The position numbers and the translations under genes were made by a program. A stretch of 64,000 nucleotides of DNA, from assembly GCF_035083965.1 (NCBI RefSeq), contig NC_089729.1, positions 20,359,964 to 20,423,963 on the forward strand. Reading direction: 5' to 3'. Source of the stretch: Branchiostoma lanceolatum (Eukaryota > Chordata > Leptocardii > Amphioxiformes > Branchiostomatidae). The notes beneath the pieces are model-generated. The model saw only the letters and a list, made by a program, of their open reading frames with translations, did no database searches and was not told the DNA's origin. Shown piece after piece: positions 10,184-20,306 of this stretch (position 1 is its first letter; each line of letters opens with the position of its first letter).

Positions 10184-10518
10184 GTGACTGCAGAGGTTTC
10201 ATCCGGCACAACGGAAGCGGTAAACTTGGACCCGCCTCACAGAAGCGTGCTGCTGACCAGACAGGAGTAGGTGACGTGCCTCAAGAGTTATCTCCTGAAG
10301 GGGAGAAGGTTGAAGGTTGAGGTATAAGTTACTTTATTCGCGTCGGACTTTGAGCGGCGTTCTGTTGATAGTGGTGTTTACACAGTTCTCAGTCTCGTGT
10401 GCTGATCCTTCTTCCGGCGTGGGGATTGCCTTACATTACTACGGTGCTGATGGTTTAGGATTGTGAAAGAAGTTTGAGTGATTTGTGCTAATAGAATTAT
10501 CGTGTTAGCCCATCGCAG

Positions 10519-10589
10519 GTACCCAGGTCGCACCTGGCACGGAGGCGGCAATCAAAGACTGGGCGCACAGGAGACGACCCGTATGCTGA
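10519..10589 (+). CDS. Candidate terminal exon 3 of the same small gene
   Basis: The acceptor is GTTAGCCCATCGCAG before 10519. With one base carried over from exon 2 (G|GT) the frame reads GTQVAPGTEAAIKDWAHRRR then PVC and TGA at 10587-10589. The phase agreement and the stop shortly after are the only evidence. A full product would be about 129 residues. Confidence 0.27.
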
Positions 10590-10969
10590 CTGAAAACGCT
10601 GTTTGCTGACACCGGAGCAGGGAGTCAGGACCACACGGCACAGAGGTTACCCCAAGGCTCCACCACTCCCCGGACAGACTCTGCCAGGGCTATAAACGGG
10701 AGGTAAATGTGGGAGTTAGGTTTTTTCTTGCTTTGGGGCGGTGCCTTACTACGTTATCGACGTATTGTCCTTTCTGGACCTCGAGTTGCGGAGGTACTAG
10801 TGCTTAACGGGGGGCGCTTCCTACAGTTTGATTTGTGAGTAAGCCATTAGGGAATGTTAGTCGGTGCTTCAACTGTAGTGTTTTCTTTAGGTCGTGTTGT
10901 GCGCATCGTATCGTGCACTACGGGAGCGCCAGATTTAATTGTTACACGTTTTACTGAGAACTACGACGA
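10590..10969. other. Spacer before the satellite
   Basis: GC-rich up to about 10710 (CCAAGGCTCCACCACTCCCC), then mixed. No convincing gene. A third GTACCC-type repeat of the preceding region is not seen. Confidence 0.4.
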
Positions 10970-12818
10970 GCGATTGTTGGTGCACTCCGGGAATCACCTG
11001 AGTAATTTAAACGTGTTTTGCTGTACCATGATCATGATGTGCCCCAGGCGTGGGATGTTGCACTCCGGGAGTGCCTGAGTAATTTTCACGTGATTTGCTG
11101 TATCATGATCATGATGTGCGCCGGGCGTACGATGTTGCGCTCCGGGAGTGCCTGAGAAATTTTAACTTGCTTGGCTGTACCATGATCCTGACGTGCGCCG
11201 GGCCTACGGCGTTACACTCCGGGAGTGCCTGAGAAATTCTACCTTGCTTTGTTGTACCATGATCATGATGTGCGCCGGGCGTACGATGTTGCACTTCGGG
11301 AGTGCCCGAGTAATTTTAACTTGATTTGTTGTAACATGATCCTGACGTGCGCCGGGCGTACGACATTGCACTCCGGGAGTGCCTGAGTAATTTTAATTGA
11401 TTTGTCGTAACATGATCCTGACGTGCGCCGGGCCTACGATGTTGCACTCCGGGAGTGCCTGAGAAATTTTAAGTTGATTTGTTGTACCTTGATCATGATG
11501 AGCGCCGGGCGTACGACGTTGCACTCCGGGAGTGCCCGAGTGATTTTAACTTGCTTGGCTGTGCCATGATCCTGACGTGCGCCGGGCGTACGACATTGCA
11601 CTCCGGGAGTGCCTGAGTAATTTTAACTTGCTGTGTTGTACCATGATCATGATGTGCGCCGGGCGTACGATGTTGCACTCCGGGACTGCCTGAAGTTTAA
11701 CTTGATTTGTTGTATCATGGTCATGATGTGCGACGGGCGTGCGATGTTGCACTCCGGGAGTGCCTGAGTAATTTTAACATGCTCTGTTGTAACAGGATCA
11801 TGATGTGCGCCGGGCGTACGATGTTGCACTCCGGGAGTGCCCGAAGTTTAACTTGATTTGTTATATCATGGTCATGATGTGCGACGGGCGTGCGATGTTG
11901 CACTCCGGGAGTGCCTGAGTAATTTTAACATGCTCTGTTGTAACAGGATCATGATGTGCGCCGGGCGTACGAGGATGCACTCCGGGAGTGCCTGAGAAAT
12001 GTTAACGTGATTTGCTGTATCATGGTCATGATGTGCGCCGGGCGTACGATGTTGCACTCCGGGAGTGCCTGAGTAATTTTTAACTTGCTTTGTTGTACCA
12101 TGATCATGATGTGCGCCGGGCGTACGACGTTGCACTCCGGGACTGCCTGAAGTTTAACTTGATTTGTTGTATCATGGTCATGATGTGCGACGGGCGTGCG
12201 ATGTTGCACTCCGGGAGTGCCTGAGTAATTTTAACATGCTCTGTTGTAACAGGATCATGATGTGCGCCGGGCGTACGATGTTGCACTCCGGGAGTGCCTG
12301 AGTAATTTTTAACTTGCTTTGTTGTACCATGATCATGACGTGCGCCGGGCGTACGACGTTGCACTCCGGGAGTGCCTGAGAAATTTTAACTTGATTTGCT
12401 GTATCGTGATCATGATGTGCGCCGGGCGCACGATGTTGCACTCCGAGAGTGCCTGAGTAATGTTAATTTGATGTGCTGTACCATGATCATGATCGGTGCG
12501 CCGGGCGTAAGAGGCTACACTCCGGGAGTGCCTGAGAAATGTTAACAAGCTGTGTTGTACCATGATCATGATGTGCGCCGGGCGTACGACGTTGCACTCC
12601 GGGAGTGCCCGAGTATCTTATCTTGCTTTGCTGTACCTTGATCATGATGTGCGCCGGGCGTACGATGTTGCACTACGGGAGTGCCTGACTAAATTTAGAT
12701 TGAGTTGTCGTGCCATGACCCTGAGGTGCCCTGGGCGTACGACGTTGTACTCCGGGAGTGCCTGAGAAATTTTAGCTTGAGTTGCCGTGCCATGATCTTG
12801 AGGTGCGCCGGGCGTATC
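10970..12818 (+). repeat. Satellite array, about 24 units of 76-77 bp
   Basis: Each unit carries GCACTCCGGGAGTGC (a perfect inverted repeat around one central base), then CTGAGTAATTTTAACTTG, then CATGATCATGATGTGCGCCG, which contains the palindrome CATGATCATG, and GGCGTACGATGTT. Unit starts fall near 10982, 11061, 11138, 11215, 11290, 11369, 11444, 11521, 11598, 11676, 11750, 11826, 11901, 11977, 12053, 12131, 12206, 12283, 12361, 12437, 12516, 12593, 12670 and 12747. Edge units are the most diverged. Open frames on the minus strand (HRTPGAHHDHGTT) are by-products of the repeat. Confidence 0.95.
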
Positions 12819-12854
12819 ATAAGGATGATCCAATGGGTGCGCAGTGGGTATAGG

Positions 12855-13340
12855 TTACTATTAAGCCTAACATAACCAGTTGAATGAAATAAAAGAGTTA
12901 CCCAGCTAATTTGGCTGGCTATAAGAACCTGATATGAACCTCGGCAAATTAACCAGCTAAATAAGGGTTTTAGCAGGGTAAATTGAATCCACTTCGGGAG
13001 GAGGATTGGAGATACTGTAAATGCTAATAATAAAATGTTCGCGGTTGTTTAAGTTTTGCGGTGAACTTTCATCGCAAACTTATAACCACCCCAATCATTT
13101 TGTCCACCTATGACTGTAGCGCTACTATGGTTTTAAACGTGGAGTTAAACCACTGCGAACACACCATTTTCTCCTTTCCACGTAATAAAAACCATGCAAA
13201 CTTAAATGCATTTACAGTACCCCTCTAAAGCCCTTCTTTAGCTAGCCAGTAATAGATTTGCGTTCATATCAGGGTAGCCAGCTATAGCATGGTAACTCTT
13301 TGATTGAATTCAACTCATGGCTATGTTAGGCTAATATTGT
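12855..13340. mobile_element. TIR element about 485 bp, with a nested MITE
   Basis: The left end TTAAGCCTAACATAACCAG ... AGAGTTACCCAGCTA and the right end GGTAACTCTTTGATTGAAT ... CTATGTTAGGCTAAT are inverted repeats of about 110 bp. A TACTGTAAATGC MITE sits inside at 13013-13219. No transposase. Confidence 0.75.
13013..13219. mobile_element. Nested MITE with TACTGTAAATGC / GCATTTACAGTA ends
   Basis: The left end is GATACTGTAAATGC and the right end TAAATGCATTTACAGTAC, with internal TTCGCGGTTG. It lies between the two inverted ends of the larger element, so it inserted later. Confidence 0.75.
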
Positions 13341-15475
13341 TATGAATGGGGCTTTGTAAATGTTAGTCAAACTTCCGACTGAGGACAAAACATAACGCTT
13401 TTTCGTTAGCAAGAAGTGCAATGTGCCTTCGTTATGGCTGGTGTGTTTTAACTTAAGCCAGGTTCTTCTACGTGCAGAGGTTTAGTGCTTGAAGCTTCCA
13501 CCTGAAGACTACATATTAATGGCCAGGTGGGGCTTTCTGGAAAAAGTTAGGCTAACCCAGGGCAATAGTCTGATAGAAAAGGCATCAGTTTTAAAGAAAA
13601 TCTTAAGTATACAATAGAATTTAATGGTAGGGGTAGAATGGAAATTTAAGAAAACTGGTACTTGGAAGGACCCGGCAATGATAGAGGACATTTTCTGAGA
13701 CTTTGTGACACAATTCAAAACAGATGTCTCACATCTTGTATGGAGTGTAATTTTCTCCATGAAAAAATAGAGATATTGTTTTGGGTGTTTCTGTCTGTGT
13801 GTGTCTGTGTGTCTGTCTGTGTTTCCGGATTGCTGTAGTCAGGATAACTCAAGACCCTCTAAATGGATTATGATGATATTTGATATATGGGTAGGTGTTG
13901 GAAAGATAAACATCAAGGTATGGGCCCCCGGTATGTGACCTTGGTACTGCAGCAGAACTTCTTTATCTTTGTATCCTTTGACCTGGACATGCTATGGTCT
14001 TGATCTTTTGGTGGCAGATAGTTTGTGATGTAAGGAAGAAGTGGTGTAGGTTTTAACCCTCTAGCAGCTTGCTCTGGAACTGCAGTGCTGTTCTTGTCAA
14101 AATCTTCAAGGAGAATAAACTCAGAACAAAGGAAGGACAGATTTCCATGATATCTAGTATGTAGGTAGCTTGGACAGAAATGTACATAATGAAGTGTTAT
14201 TCATACAAATTGGAACTTGATTTGCAGTTATTGAGGAAAGTCTATGTTTGTTTTGTTTTCTCTTATAGAACTTAGCTATGTGTAAAATGTAGTTTATGGT
14301 AGATAACCAATTATGCAAATAAATTCCTAATTTCCATAGTTATTGTCACGATAGTTCTTCTAAGTAGTAATTGGTAAATAATTTGATTGTCAACATTATG
14401 ACTCATGTAAGTCAGTCCAAGGTGTATATAACCTAGCACAGATTATGCGGTGGAAGTCATTTGTATATATTTCAGATGTGAGCTGAGGTCTCTGAACTCT
14501 TGTTGTGTTTATGTGTCATAATGTGTGTCAGTGTGCATGTTTGTATGAGTGTGGGCTAATATGTATAAATACAGGCACTCACTGTCAAGGACGATAACAC
14601 ACTTGTCTTCCATGTTTAAAAAGAATGGGGTTATGAATTCCTGTACAGTCACTACTGTAACAGTGTATTGCCACACAGAGACACCACCCCCATCCTCCCA
14701 GCAATATCATCAGTTGCCTTCCTTCCAGCCCTGGCACCCATAGATTGATGCATTTTTCTCTCGTTTTGGGATTTGATTGTGGATGTGGCATTTGGTTCTT
14801 TGTAGACACAGAAACTCAAAAAGATGTGGATACTAATGTTACGTGCAACGACTTCTCTATCATCCTGTAGGTATGTGGAAAGGTGTTGGTATAGTTTTGA
14901 TTTTTAATCCCCTAGCCACGGTCTATGGTACTGCAGCAAAACTGCCAGTTTTGATATTGATTCCTGTTCTGTACATGCTGATATATGTTTTGGTGGCAGA
15001 AGATATCTAAACCTTTGAAAGTCTGGTAGAAATGGTCTAGGTTCGGACCCTTTGCCAGTTTTGTTGGAAGAGAAAGGATGAATGGATTTTTGGCATGTAG
15101 CAGAGGTGAAGGTTGACATAATCAGACACCGGTTATGCTTATTAGGACCTAATCTGCCTAATTAATGGATACATTTTTTGACATTCTTATTCATAGCATT
15201 TCTGCTGGATATGTCATCAGTAGTTGCACGCTTTAAGTCCACTTTGGAAATTTGTTCACACTGTGTGAAAAAAAAATGTCTCTACAAGAGGATGCATTAG
15301 CTTTGTAACTTTAAGAAAATGTGTGCAATCTTATTGTGGAAGATATGATTATAAGAAAGTGTTGATTGTGCTTCAGGTTCCACTGATGGTCCGACCCTGT
15401 GTACAGTCTGAGGAGAAACACCTGTTCAACCTGTCTGACTTCATCACACATCTGCTTGGAAGTCAGCAGACCTAA
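13341..15475. other. Non-coding stretch with old interspersed repeats
   Basis: It contains a TGTCTGTGTG simple repeat (13786-13825), followed by an old repeat with GTACTGCAGCAGAACTTC and GACCTGGACATGCTATGGTC, a diverged second copy at 14.89-15.1 kb, and relatives near 2.09, 17.29, 31.09 and 42.55 kb. No splice-bounded open frame was found. The plus-strand ORF at 14549-14743 has no support. Confidence 0.4.
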
Positions 15476-15677
15476 AGGCAAGTTTAGTGAAAGTCTCTGT
15501 AGAAGTACTTTCACTTCAGTTGTTATCCAGTGATTTAAAACAAAATTGTCCGAGACTATATATCGTGTGGACAAAGTGACTACCTGGTATGAGGATGCAA
15601 CTTGTACAACTTCAGTCAATAATTGTTAAAGTGGACATTCAAGCATTCCTTCACCGATATATTTTGCTGTGTTTCAG

Positions 15678-15741
15678 GGGATGAGCTGCAGCCTGATCGT
15701 ACTTGTTCACCACTCCAGTGTTCTCTAGCGGCTGATCTTCA
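15678..15741 (+). other. Candidate exon (first duplicate), possibly 5' untranslated
   Basis: The acceptor is TTGCTGTGTTTCAG and the donor A|GTAATCT. One frame is open (DELQPDRTCSPLQCSLAADL). It lies 5' of the lysine-rich gene on the same strand and could be an alternative 5' exon of it. The donor is weak. Confidence 0.25.
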
Positions 15742-16120
15742 GTAATCTGTGTAAGGAAGTTTCTCTATTTGTTATCTCAATTTTGTTCTAGTTATAGTTT
15801 GAAGAAAGAAGAAAAGACTCTTACAGGACCCATTTTGTTTTCAGGAAGATTTTTAATTCAGAATTTATTGTCTTTTCTTTTCTTTACATGATTAGCTTTG
15901 ATGTAACTAACTCTTGTCTCTCTGTGAAAGTAGTTCTACAGTTGTTATCCAGTGATTTCAAATTATATTGTCCGACCCTATATTGTGTGGACTTGACTAT
16001 GGGTATGAGGATGCAACTTGTACAGCTGTGCTAAAGTGTTAAGTGTTACATAATATAAATAAATGTTAAGGTTAACAGTGATGATGATGATCCCCTAACG
16101 GATATATCCCTGTGTTTCAG

Positions 16121-16224
16121 GTGTAACTGTATTATTGACTTCTCCACTGCTCCAAACACCAGACCACTCCAGACCAGTGCCGTCTGTCCTGGCGGAGGCT
16201 TACTGGCTACACTAATCATCTTCC
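16121..16224 (+). other. Candidate exon (second duplicate) with strong splice sites
   Basis: The acceptor is ATCCCTGTGTTTCAG and the donor TCC|GTAAGTAATC; the exon is 104 nt. One frame is open throughout (CNCIIDFSTAPNTRPLQTSA continuing to GGGLLATLIIF). It may be an untranslated or alternative exon of the lysine-rich gene 1.3 kb downstream, since its reading frame does not obviously connect to that gene's ATG. Confidence 0.35.
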
Positions 16225-16569
16225 GTAAGTAATCTGTGTTAGGCAGCTTCTCTATTAGTTTGTCAGGATGAACTCATCCTTAGCATCTCAGCTCAGTTCT
16301 CATGATCTGATAAAAATAACAGATTCTTCAAGGATTCTTTTCAGGAGGATTTTGAAAGGACATTTTTTGTTTTTTTCTTTACCTAGTAAGCTTTGATGTA
16401 GGAGCTGTTGCAAGAAGGGGGAGGGGGTCAGAAACAACACTCTATGCTAAATTCAGGAGCTCTGGGCCGGCTCAATATCACATTTATTCAGAAAGCCTGT
16501 CTAAACTATGCTAGATTCAGAAGCTGGTGACTTTATGAGGTTTGAAGATGACGATAACATTTTAGTGAA

Positions 16570-17035
16570 CATTTAAGTAAAGTATCGTAAAATCTCTATT
16601 TACGTACACACTTTTTAAACTTTTCAAGTCGCAAGCAGGTGCTCCAGGCCGACGCCAAAGTCGGGGTGCGTACGTTAGGAGGGGTTCTTCCTTGGGTTCA
16701 GCATGACAGTACGGTACATCTTCATGCAAATGAAGTGTGGAATGCTACCACACAATCAGTAATAAAGAATAAATAATACATATATTTAAATTGTTTGACA
16801 TTTTCTACCCAGAAACATTTTCTCAGTAGCCTTTTAACTTAAGTCGGTAAACATCATCGAAAGGATGATCATGTCAACCTCTAACTATCCACAGAAATGC
16901 CGGAGAGGGGGTGCGTACGTTAGGAGGGTTTTTCCCCTGAACGTTTCAACTCACTGAGTCAGGCCTGTCATCGTCCCCAAATCGGGATTGCGTACGTTAG
17001 GAGGGGTGCATACGTAAATAGGAATTTTACGGTAG
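16570..17035. mobile_element. MITE, CCGTAAAAT family, copy 1
   Basis: The ends are TCGTAAAATCTCTATTTACG and GTACGTAAATAGGAATTTTAC, flanked by TA on each side. Inside are several GGTGCGTACGTTAGGAGGGG-type words. A close second copy is at 35.55-36.01 kb and a 3' fragment at 55.5 kb. No ORF of note. Confidence 0.85.
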
Positions 17036-17421
17036 ATATCTCCCCAACTCTCGCTGGAACATTTGAGCTGCAGACATCCAATTTAGCATCAAACTTGCAA
17101 AAAGTCAGTATAAAACTTTTAACCAATACATCACATTTGTAAACAGTATCAAACATACAGATTATGTTTACCTTGCCGTATGTTTGTTTGTTAGTCTGTC
17201 TTTGAGGACAGCAGAAAAGTTGTGAATGGATCTCGATTATAATAAGTGGGTCGGAGTTGGGAAAACGAAGGTTAAGTTAGATAGTTATAATATCATGTGT
17301 TCTGGACATGCTATAGTAGATTTTTAACGCCTATTTGGACATTGTCAAGTTTTACTGCCAATACTCGTCAATTACTGCCAATACTCGTCAATTACTGATT
17401 CTGAAGTTCTGTGCCCTACAG

Positions 17422-17518
17422 GTGGACAGTTGTAAGAGACAGGCCAGCAGTACAGTACCAGTGGGCTCCAGTTCTGGACAGGATCCAGCCAGAAATTCCC
17501 CTACCCCAAACCTGGACT
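17422..17518 (+). other. 5' untranslated part of the lysine-rich coding exon, left copy
   Basis: The acceptor AAGTTCTGTGCCCTACAG|GTGG is nearly identical to the acceptor in the mirror gene (32723|32722). The leader shares GGATCCAGCCAGAA with that gene. The spacing from GAA to the ATG differs (24 versus 29 bases), so the open frame upstream of the ATG is not conserved and is probably not translated. Confidence 0.5.
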
Positions 17519-18049
17519 ATGGGGAAGATAACAAAAAAGCAGGAGCAGAGGGAAAGAAGATCAGCAGAGCTAGCTGCATTAGAAAACAGGAGATCTTTTG
17601 TTAGACAGATCATCAACCGGATAACAGAAGGTTACTTGCTGAAAACAGAAGACAACTCTTTTCTAAAAAAACTTGCAAGAAAGGCAAAGCATGCTGGCAA
17701 GCCCACAGAGCCATACATAAAGCTCCTACTCAAGGAAGAGCGCTCTGTGAATGCCAAAATAAGAAAGCTTAAGAAATTAAGAAAAAAAGAGAACGAAAAG
17801 AGGAGAGCAGCTGAGTTTGCTGAAGTCAATAAAAGATTGAAACTAGTTACAAAGGTCATATTGCGCACCACAAAAGGCACTCAGCTTAAAAAGAAAGAGA
17901 GCCGCTTGCTCAAAAACATGGCGAAGAAGCTCCCTTCCTTAATAGATAGGACCTTTCTGAAGAAGGTTTTGCGGAAGGAACAGCGAAAGCTGATGTCTAA
18001 GGTTCGACGTTTTAGAAAGGTGTTAGAACTGAAGGGGATTCCCTGTTAA
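17519..18049 (+). CDS. Lysine-rich, two-repeat basic helical protein (left paralogue)
   Basis: The ATG at 17519 (A at -3, G at +4) opens 176 codons in one exon. The protein is about one third Lys and Arg, without Cys except the last residue, and predicted by eye to be almost wholly helical. It contains two copies of one motif: residues 27-90 (FVRQIINRITEGYLL ... KKLARKAKHAGKP ... LLLKEE ... KIRKLKK) and 109-171 (LVTKVILRTTKGTQLKK ... LLKNMAKKLP ... KKVLRKEQ ... KVRRFRK). The mirror-arm paralogue at 31.8-32.5 kb aligns over the first repeat (VRSILRHIAKGSLL, LAAKKKHPSKP, DIRKLKK). I infer a nuclear or nucleic-acid-binding protein from charge alone. I do not recognise the family. A poly(A) signal AATAAA lies at 18578-18583. 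The start is chosen because the paralogue starts at the aligned ATG. Confidence 0.68.
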   Translation: MGKITKKQEQRERRSAELAALENRRSFVRQIINRITEGYLLKTEDNSFLKKLARKAKHAGKPTEPYIKLLLKEERSVNAKIRKLKKLRKKENEKRRAAEFAEVNKRLKLVTKVILRTTKGTQLKKKESRLLKNMAKKLPSLIDRTFLKKVLRKEQRKLMSKVRRFRKVLELKGIPC

Positions 18050-18555
18050 AACTGATTGTTGGGCTATGATCATTGCATTGTATATACCAGTAATAGTCGG
18101 CTTGTTTGGAACATTCTGGGAAGATATATCCAAGTGATAAGTTAAACATTTTGTTTGTGTTAAAAGAGGTATTACTGTAGTAAAGTTGTTCTTTAAAAGC
18201 TACATTTGCTCTCGTATAGAACAGGCTTAGAAACAGTTCAGAAGTAGAAGCATCCGCTTGAACCGTTGTATTTTATACATCTTCAGGAGAGATAACGTTA
18301 TGAAAAGTCCATCATAGTTGATAGTAATAGAGTTGTTTGACTTGTAGAATAGTCATAGAAACAGTCAATAATTAGACAATTGTTAGATCTGTGATGCTCT
18401 CATGACAAGATGATGTTAGATCCCAGGTACAGAGAGCCTTAAATGTCTCCAGGTGAACTTACTGCAAACAAGTCGTCCGTCTTTATGCTTAATTTACCTA
18501 TAGAAGGATATCTTGGAAAAAACAGATATTTCTGTTACATTCTTCTTTGATAAAA
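18050..18555 (+). other. 3' flank of the lysine-rich gene
   Basis: AT-rich, no ORF, no repeat recognised. AATAAA at 18578-18583 would give a 3' untranslated region of about 550 nt, overlapping the end of the minus-strand ORF that follows. Confidence 0.35.
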
Positions 18556-18984
18556 TTATTTTGTTACGTTCTTCTTTAATAAATAGTTGAAACAGCATTG
18601 AACAAACTGGATCTGTGACTCTTCCTTGTAGAACAGTTCCATCAGACTGTCTTGTAATGCAGAGGTGTCATGTCTGCTGACATCCATACCGGTTAGCCAT
18701 CCTGCCATCTCTGATAACCTTGTACAGTAATGGTTCAGAAATCTGACCTCTAAAGTTTCAGAAATGTTCTCTACAGTATTGTATAACAGATTGTACAGTG
18801 TGACATTGAAGGGAACAGAACTACATGAACAACGTTGCAAGAAATTTTCTATTCCACATTTCAAACAGAACAGACACTTTTTAGGCCACATTATCTTCAT
18901 TATATGTATGACATCCATGCCCGGAAAAACTTTCATGCATTTCCAACAGACGGTTTGTGACCATACAAATCGTACAGAGAACAT
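18556..18984 (-). CDS. Unrecognised cysteine-rich ORF, possible secreted-protein exon
   Basis: From an ATG at 18984 the frame gives 142 residues; it is open further upstream to about 19026, where a hydrophobic run would read as a signal peptide (IVSLVSCSFCMFSVRF) but without an ATG. An exon joined at an AG near 18995 is an alternative. It has clustered cysteines (CWKC, CLFCLKC, CSCS, CC near the end) and three N-glycosylation sequons (NVTL, NISE, NVTK), which favours a secreted or lumenal product. No family is recognised. It is antisense to, and just beyond, the left lysine-rich gene. Confidence 0.35.
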   Translation of the reverse strand: MFSVRFVWSQTVCWKCMKVFPGMDVIHIMKIMWPKKCLFCLKCGIENFLQRCSCSSVPFNVTLYNLLYNTVENISETLEVRFLNHYCTRLSEMAGWLTGMDVSRHDTSALQDSLMELFYKEESQIQFVQCCFNYLLKKNVTK

Positions 18985-19119
18985 GCAAAATGAGCAACTA
19001 ACGAGTGACACGATTCTCAAGTTCAATGTATGAAATCAAGGAGGCTAATTTAACCTCCTTGGTGAAATGAATTGGGCTCCTAATTAGATCCGATTTCTCA
19101 AAACGCGGAAATCTGTAAG

Positions 19120-19275
19120 ACCTATAAATCCACCATGAATCAAAAGCGTCACCTAGCTCTCGTTAGTAGTACTGCAATAATTCGTTGTCATAGATGTTAG
19201 AATAGTCGTTCTCATGGATCAAAAGCGTGGCCTAGCATTGTTTGCTAGTACTGCAATAGTTCGTGTTGGAGCAAT
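19120..19275. repeat. Two copies of a GGATCAAAAGCGT repeat
   Basis: CATGAATCAAAAGCGTCACC ... GTACTGCAATAATTCGTTG and CATGGATCAAAAGCGTGGCC ... GTACTGCAATAGTTCG. Relatives are at 20.08-20.19, 59.87-60.04, 60.33, 62.52 and 62.83 kb. Confidence 0.65.
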
Positions 19276-20080
19276 GCCCTGTTAAGACGTAGCCGGTGAG
19301 GAGCGGAGCTTAGGTAGCGGACTAAAGCTAAGAAGGCTTAACTCCAGGCTAGTTAAAACGCACTTGGTATCTTCAACGCTTTGCATACACTCTGTGCCGA
19401 CGATAGTCGAACTGATTACGATGTTAATAGAGAACAATAGTATATATCCCTCCCTTTTCGTGGTGGTTTGGTCAGACATGTCACTAAAGCTGGAGAAAGC
19501 TGGTCACAAGCTGGGAAAAACAAACGAAACGGAATCTACTTCAGCACCAAGGACAGGTTTATATGTGTGTGACAGGTCTGGTGTTCATCACAAAGTCAAG
19601 CACAGGTGTGTTTGTGTTCAGTGGTGTTCAGTACCGAGAACAGGTGTGCTTGTATGTCTCACTAGTGTGGTGTATAGCATTAAAGGCATCCAAAGCATCG
19701 GTCTATTAACACTAGGCGCGTGAAACAAAAGATCACCATGTAGCTTATTTTTTGTGCCGCTTTTGATCACTTTTGATAAGAAATTCGCACGCAAATGTGG
19801 TAAACAGTGGCATTAAATGTCAATTTCATAAAGATTACAGCAACTATAATATTTCCAGTTTTCAAGCCGAATAAAATGCTCTGGGTGCCTTTAAAGGCAG
19901 GTACGATTGTGTATGTATGTGGATAGTGTCTGTCAAACAGCGATAAGTGTTAAGCACTAATGACACGCCCGTCGTTTGTGTGGGGATGACTGATCTGATT
20001 ACTTATTCAAAGTAAGAAACTCGCAAGCATTAAAAATGTTGTCATTAGTGAAAAGCATATAGCCTGCAATAGCTTCATAT
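19276..20080. other. No confident gene
   Basis: A minus-strand ORF (19282-19479) starts at a real ATG and has a hydrophobic segment (YILLFSINIVISSTIVG), so it could be a first exon, but no good donor was found. Between 19545 and 19700 are CAGGTGTG and GTGTTCA words that recur near 21.05, 60.9 and 63.28 kb, a short interspersed repeat. Confidence 0.3.
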
Positions 20081-20081
20081 T

Positions 20082-20190
20082 CATGGCTCAAAAGCGTAGC
20101 CTGTCAATCCTTGCTAGAACTGCATTTTTACTGTAGGTGCTTGCAGTTCTAGCAAGGATTGCCAGGCGGGGCTTTTGATCCATGAGTGTT
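20082..20190. mobile_element. Hairpin MITE of the GGATCAAAAGCG family
   Basis: CATGGCTCAAAAGCGTAGCC ... CAATCCTTGCTAGAACTGCA pairs with TGCAGTTCTAGCAAGGATTG ... GGGCTTTTGATCCATGAG. It is a compact palindrome with a loop of about 20 bases. Confidence 0.85.
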
Positions 20191-20306
20191 TCCAAATTGC
20201 TTGGTTGTTGCCGGTGAACAAACAGTAAATTGCTTTTCAACAGGACGACGTCTTGATTAAGCTTCGGCCACATACGTCTCACGATTTACCTACAATTGTT
20301 TTGTTT

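Larger units (their letters stand above)
15480..16262 (+). repeat. Tandem duplication of about 430 bp, each copy with an exon-like segment
   Basis: Copy 1 has GTTGTTATCCAGTGATTT, TATGAGGATGCAACTTGTAC and GCTGTGTTTCAG; copy 2 (from about 15918) has GTTGTTATCCAGTGATTTCA, TATGAGGATGCAACTTGTAC and CCTGTGTTTCAG. In both, the AG is followed by a short segment and a GTAAT or GTAAGTAATCTGTG donor. Confidence 0.65.

Noticed and set aside
10970..12818. CRISPR-like regular repeats
   Set aside because: Whole units are repeated with no unique spacers, repeats are too long and diverged, and the genome is eukaryotic.
11109..12833. Many 60-87 codon ORFs on the minus strand with HRTPGAHHDHGTT-type repeats
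   Set aside because: They are translations of the 76-77 bp satellite; the unit is not a multiple of three, so frames rotate and end within two or three units.
17411..17518. N-terminal extension of the lysine-rich protein (PYRWTVVRDRP)
   Set aside because: It would need a non-ATG start or an upstream exon; the spacing to the ATG is not frame-conserved in the paralogue, and the acceptor at 17421 lies within it.
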